A DNA stretch of 64,000 nucleotides from Treponema sp. (GTDB lineage: Bacteria > Spirochaetota > Spirochaetia > Treponematales > Treponemataceae): assembly GCA_017938365.1 (NCBI GenBank), contig JAGBBT010000050.1:1-64000 (forward strand), written 5' to 3'. Below the pieces are notes generated by a model, which was not told where the DNA came from, did not search any database, and saw only the letters and a list, made by a program, of their open reading frames with translations. Numbering within the stretch: position 1 is the stretch's first letter; the number at the start of each line of letters is the position of its first letter. This document shows positions 60,571-64,000 of this stretch, piece by piece. The translations under genes and the position numbers were made by a program.

Positions 60571-61065
60571 TTAATTTAATGGTGTTGTGAAATAAGTTAT
60601 AATTGCGTTTGAATATTCAGAAATAAGTTTATTTCTAAGTTGATTTAGTTTATTGTATTGTTCTTCAAGTTCTTTTTTATAAATTGTGTCAAAGTTCTCG
60701 ATATCAGGATTGGGAATATATTTTATTCCGAACATCCAATCTATTAATGTTGGAGATGCTTCATTTTTATTAAAAATATCTTTAAATTTTGTAGGTTTGT
60801 ATATATTTAATGGGACGTGCAATATATCAGAAAATACTTTATGTGAATTATCTTTATTTGAATTAGTAATGATTTTAAAGTACCAATACTTTACATATAA
60901 ACTACTTTCTGGGTTAATTAAACAATTATCATCAAATGACAATTGTTCTCTGTCTGCACATTTACAATTAGTTATTTCAGTAATTACAAAATATGGAATA
61001 AAAGTTTGTATTTCGTCATTTCTAACTAATTCAATTCCGGTTTCATGAAAATAGATATTATCCAT
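60571..61065 (-). CDS. Hypothetical protein, 164 aa
   Basis: MDNIYFHETGIELVRNDE start; strands YVKYWYFKIITNSN and KVFSDILHVPLNIY, then a C-terminal helical tail (KKELEEQYNKLNQLRNKLI). No recognised motif. Good ribosome site AAAGGAGAATTAAC. A weak early-type promoter lies upstream at 61093. Confidence 0.55.
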   Translation of the reverse strand: MDNIYFHETGIELVRNDEIQTFIPYFVITEITNCKCADREQLSFDDNCLINPESSLYVKYWYFKIITNSNKDNSHKVFSDILHVPLNIYKPTKFKDIFNKNEASPTLIDWMFGIKYIPNPDIENFDTIYKKELEEQYNKLNQLRNKLISEYSNAIITYFTTPLN

Positions 61066-61092
61066 GTTAATTCTCCTTTTTTATTCAAAAAA

Positions 61093-61119
61093 AAAATAGC
61101 ATTATTTTTAAAATGTTTA
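61093..61119 (-). promoter_or_regulatory. Possible early-type promoter
   Basis: TAAACA, 15 bases, TATTTT preceded by TGC; divergent from the plus-strand promoter at 61191. Confidence 0.45.
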
Positions 61120-61196
61120 TCTGGTTGCCCTATATATGTGTCTAGATTTCTTTAATAGTTTTCTATTAGTAAACTTTAATGTAAACATTGTAAACA
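61116..61196 (+). repeat. Copy 3 of the three-copy intergenic element
   Basis: Matches copy 2 (12777-12871) over about 76 bases with two differences, including the GTAAAC/TGTAAACA iterations. Sits between divergent genes, again directly upstream of a plus-strand early promoter. Confidence 0.85.
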
Positions 61197-61218
61197 TTAA
61201 ATCCATTGGCGCTATTTT
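61191..61218 (+). promoter_or_regulatory. Early-type promoter
   Basis: TAAACA, 16 bases, TATTTT preceded by CGC; reads into the 205-aa gene. Confidence 0.7.
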
Positions 61219-61248
61219 ATCTTTTGATAAAAGAGAAAGGCTTAAACG

Positions 61249-61866
61249 ATGAAAACTGATATTAATTCTATTAATGTGTTTATTGAATATGAAGATACAT
61301 TAGAAGAAATGTTTCAAGTTTGTAAAAAGGTTATTGAATGTGATCATGAAGATATTCATATGCCAGATTCAAGATTTTGGAGAAAATTTCCTGAACTTAT
61401 AAAAATTGCTAATTATTCATCAATAGATTTTACGGATATAAATGTTGTCTATGATTTTATGAAAGCTTTTGTTGACTACATACCAACTAATACTAGTATA
61501 AGGCTTTTTATTGAATTTTATAATGATAACAAAAGTTTTATTTTGGAATCGCCTGAAAGAACTGTAAGATATTTTAATTGTGTTGTATTTGATGAAATTT
61601 TTATTAATCATATTATAGAAGTTAGACCATTTTTATCTCTTCCTATAAACAAAGTTAATTTAAAAGATAGAAAGTTTTATAAACTTTTTTGGAATTCTCT
61701 TATTATGACACAAAATATGAGACCTGAATTTTATCATAGATATCCTCATGTATTTTTGTCAGATATCGATTTAGCTGCATGTCTTAAATGTAGTTATATA
61801 TTTTACAAGTTAAATTCAACATTTAGAAATATGATTTATCATAAATGGTTTAAAGAAAAGGATTGA
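61249..61866 (+). CDS. Hypothetical protein, 205 aa
   Basis: All-helical, aromatic-rich: RFWRKFPELIKIANYSS, RTVRYFNCVVFDEIF, RPEFYHRYPHVFLSDIDL. Ribosome site GAGAAAGG. Its build recalls ankyrin-like or HEAT-like repeats where each unit ends in a similar FP/YP turn, but repeats are weak. First gene of a three-gene plus-strand transcript. Confidence 0.55.
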   Translation: MKTDINSINVFIEYEDTLEEMFQVCKKVIECDHEDIHMPDSRFWRKFPELIKIANYSSIDFTDINVVYDFMKAFVDYIPTNTSIRLFIEFYNDNKSFILESPERTVRYFNCVVFDEIFINHIIEVRPFLSLPINKVNLKDRKFYKLFWNSLIMTQNMRPEFYHRYPHVFLSDIDLAACLKCSYIFYKLNSTFRNMIYHKWFKEKD

Positions 61867-61868
61867 CA

Positions 61869-62567
61869 ATGAAAACACCAGAATTTGATGTAAAAGATAG
61901 ATACGCGAATGGATATTGTGGATGTTCATTATGTGCGGGAACAACTGCCACCACAGATAACTCGTATAAAATTATTGAAAAATCATTTAATGACAGCGTA
62001 ATCTTTTTTAAAGTTAAACAATTTAAAGATGAACGTGGATATTTTCAAGAATGTTGGAATAATGCCCAATTTAAACAAGAAATTATAAATTGTGACTTTG
62101 TTCAAGATAATATGTCCAGATCTAGAATAGGCGTATTTAGAGGGATGCATTTTCAATATCCTAATCACCCCCAAGCAAAACTCGTAAATTGTGCAGCTGG
62201 ACGTGTTATTGATTTTGTTATTGATATTAGACCAGAATCTATTCATTATGGTGTAGCTCGAGCATATGATTTAAATGATCCTTCTTTATTTTTGTTTATT
62301 CCTGAAGGATTTGCACACGGTTTTTACACAATAGAAGATAAAAGTGAGTTTAGGTATAAAGTATCTGATTATCGTTATCCTGAAGAAGAATGTGGAATTT
62401 CTCTTGCAAAAACAGTTGCACCATTAGATTTTGTAACATGTGTAAACCAAAATAAAGAAGAATCTAGCTTCTCTTTGCTAGATATGTATGGTTGCATTTT
62501 TATGAATAAAAAAGATTCATATTCGGTATCTTTAAATGAATTTATGAAAATTCAAAAGGAAAAATAA
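61869..62567 (+). CDS. dTDP-4-dehydrorhamnose 3,5-epimerase-like protein, 232 aa
   Basis: ATG at 61869 chosen because AAGGATTGACA precedes it; a TTG six bases earlier is the alternative. A Cys-rich leader (GYCGCSLCAGTT) precedes the RmlC cupin: FKVKQFKDERGYFQECW, FVQDNMSRSRIGVFRGMHFQ, KLVNCAAGRVIDFVIDIR, FLFIPEGFAHGFYTIED. The catalytic histidine (GMHF) is present. It makes or isomerises a deoxysugar nucleotide, likely for virion or host-surface glycans; may link to the sugar genes at 22-25 kb. Confidence 0.88.
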   Translation: MKTPEFDVKDRYANGYCGCSLCAGTTATTDNSYKIIEKSFNDSVIFFKVKQFKDERGYFQECWNNAQFKQEIINCDFVQDNMSRSRIGVFRGMHFQYPNHPQAKLVNCAAGRVIDFVIDIRPESIHYGVARAYDLNDPSLFLFIPEGFAHGFYTIEDKSEFRYKVSDYRYPEEECGISLAKTVAPLDFVTCVNQNKEESSFSLLDMYGCIFMNKKDSYSVSLNEFMKIQKEK

Positions 62568-62570
62568 CAA

Positions 62571-63005
62571 ATGCGTGAAGATTTAGAAAAACAACTTTAT
62601 GAACTTGGCCCAATTCTATATCAAGAAAAAGATCTTCCAATGAATCAAACATGTATGTGTTGGGGATTTGAATGTCCAGATTCATGGTTTAACATTCTTA
62701 AAGATCTTACAATTGAATTAGAAAACATTAATAATAAATACAAAGGTAAGTATGAATGTGTAGCTTGTCAAGTTAAGTCTAAATATGGATCGTTAAGATT
62801 TTATTATTATCTTAATATTTTAATTAAAAATCCTACAGAAGATGAAGTCAAATTAGCAACTGAACTTGATAATAAATGTCAAGCTATAATAGATAAAGCT
62901 GAAGTCGCAACAACACAAATTTGTTGCTTGTGTGGTAAACAAGCAACAAAGGTGTCAAAAGGATGGATTTCTTTTTACTGCGACGATTGTTTTAATAAGG
63001 ATTAA
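62571..63005 (+). CDS. Conserved phage protein with zinc ribbon, 144 aa
   Basis: CMCWGFECPDSWFNILKDLTIE, the block KSKYGSLRFYYYL and a C-terminal CCLCGKQATKVSKGW...CDDCF zinc ribbon are hallmarks of a small protein seen in many phages, without assigned function. Starts three bases after the epimerase stop. The stop overlaps the convergent gene at 63002. Confidence 0.7.
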   Translation: MREDLEKQLYELGPILYQEKDLPMNQTCMCWGFECPDSWFNILKDLTIELENINNKYKGKYECVACQVKSKYGSLRFYYYLNILIKNPTEDEVKLATELDNKCQAIIDKAEVATTQICCLCGKQATKVSKGWISFYCDDCFNKD

Positions 63006-63679
63006 GAAATATTACGATGACATACTAAGTATCTTCCAGAAATCTCTAAATTATTTTCTGGAAGAACAACATTAATTATATTATCGCTTGTTATTTCTAT
63101 CATATTACCAGCTTGATAAGTTGAACCACCAGATACAGTTGCATTAATAACATTATCGTCTGTAATTTCGATGTTAGCACCAGCTTTATATTTCGGAATA
63201 TCAACAGCATTAATAACATTATCATTTGTAATTTCGATATTAGTACCAGCTTTATATTTCGGAATATCATCAGCTGTAATAAAATTTTGTACTTTTGAAT
63301 CAACAAAAGAAGAAACTGCTAAGGTTGTTGCAACAGTTTTATTATTAACATGTTCAGTTGTATTAAAATTAGTTAAAACTGGTAATGATAAATCAATATA
63401 AGAATCATTAATATAATACTTAGTTTGTCCTAAACTGTTTATATAAAGACTACCATTAATACCAGAAATAGGAAATTCTGAATCATTTATATAATAAATT
63501 TCTTGTACACCACCAGAACCTAAACCGGAAATAACTCCAGAAAGATCATCTAATGTTTCAGATAATGAATTTACAACATGCTTAATTTCATTAATATTAT
63601 CTGGTGTAATCAGATTTTGTTCTTTTGGAACACCGATTCCATGAACTTTATCTAAAAATGTAATTTTTGGGAAAGCCAT
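63002..63679 (-). CDS. Fibre-like repeat protein, 225 aa
   Basis: Repeats DIPKYKAGTNIEITNDNVIN, DIPKYKAGANIEITDDNVIN and TYQAGNMIEITSDNIIN (about residues 138-205) are typical of phage tail-fibre or appendage shafts. The N-terminal MAFPKITFLDKVHGIGVPKEQN would attach to the virion. Short for a full fibre: either a connector or a shaft with a C-terminal tip (EISGRYLVCHRNIS). No in-frame CGG. Confidence 0.65.
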   Translation of the reverse strand: MAFPKITFLDKVHGIGVPKEQNLITPDNINEIKHVVNSLSETLDDLSGVISGLGSGGVQEIYYINDSEFPISGINGSLYINSLGQTKYYINDSYIDLSLPVLTNFNTTEHVNNKTVATTLAVSSFVDSKVQNFITADDIPKYKAGTNIEITNDNVINAVDIPKYKAGANIEITDDNVINATVSGGSTYQAGNMIEITSDNIINVVLPENNLEISGRYLVCHRNIS

Positions 63680-63809
63680 ATTATTTAAAGCCTAAATTAC
63701 TTGCTATTATTTAAATTGTCTTTTAAAGATTGATTGAAAAGACACTTAACCATATATTTGTAGTTACATAAAATAAATGTAACCATTTTTATTTATAAGG
63801 ACATCTTTT

Positions 63810-64000
63810 ATGAATATAGATAAAATTAATTGTGTTATGGAATTTAATGAATTGTTAAATACACCAGAAGAAATAAAAAAGAAATGTTCTACATTAGAAG
63901 AATATGAAAGTGTTATTCAATCATTAGAAGGTGTAATGACATTTGATCAGTTAGTAAATGCTATTGAACTAATAAAAGATGAAGAGTATATTTTTAAAAA
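63810..64000 (+). CDS. Hypothetical protein, N-terminal part
   Basis: MNIDKINCVMEFNELLNTPEEI and 40 further codons to the window end without a stop; ribosome site AAGGACATCTTTT. Preceded by a late-like CATAAAATAAATG. Helical, acidic; not recognised. Confidence 0.55.
   Translation, partial: MNIDKINCVMEFNELLNTPEEIKKKCSTLEEYESVIQSLEGVMTFDQLVNAIELIKDEEYIFK

Overview
The window is a strongly AT-rich stretch of a large T4-like tailed phage. The evidence is a family-B DNA polymerase N-terminal half, a UvsX/RecA recombinase, a T4-type beta-glucosyltransferase relative, two RNA ligases of the T4 Rnl1 and Rnl2 kinds, a gp26/gp51-like baseplate chaperone with a -1 slip site, late promoters of the TATAAATA/TAGATAAATAG kind, clustered phage tRNAs, and many homing nucleases and TnpB elements. 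The host cannot be named from the sequence.

Layout. 1-5.3 kb: TnpB remnant, small accessory genes, a lipoprotein and a phage-borne formate-tetrahydrofolate ligase. 5.5-12.8 kb: tail-surface protein, UvsX, split DNA polymerase, a TnpB element inside a small gene, internal-type proteins. 12.9-22.1 kb: an Acb1-like anti-CBASS enzyme, then structural genes (plus strand). 22.1-35.6 kb: minus-strand late genes, including UDP-galactopyranose mutase, a beta-glucosyltransferase relative, HExxH metallopeptidase paralogues and many proteins sharing a T4-like capsid-targeting N-terminus. 35.6-43.2 kb: canonical and aberrant tRNAs, homing endonucleases, a second TnpB element. 43.3-47.6 kb: a four-gene cluster (nuclease, helicase half, methylase-like protein, helicase half), each gene behind its own promoter. 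47.8-61 kb: DinG-like helicase, small early and late genes, RNA ligases, an AbrB-like protein. 61-64 kb: a dTDP-sugar epimerase-like enzyme and a fibre-like repeat protein.

The outstanding observation: at least 22 in-frame CGG codons in 12 genes sit exactly where a +1 shift is needed to keep the protein going. In every case skipping the C of CGGN puts a GGN glycine codon in frame and restores a recognisable protein (UvsX P-loop, TnpB RuvC and zinc-finger parts, HNH motifs, glycosyltransferase, internal proteins). The sites are shared between diverged TnpB copies, and at one site the other copy has a plain glycine codon. Three small genes directly behind early promoters instead read CGG in frame as arginine. 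This looks like a genome-wide +1 recoding, or quadruplet decoding, of CGG, possibly conditional on time of infection.

Regulation: a family of early promoters (TTTACT/TTAACA/TAAACA, a 16-base spacer, then TATTTT/TATTAT, usually with TGC before the -10) precedes most early genes and tRNA groups on both strands. Late genes carry the T4-type late promoter.
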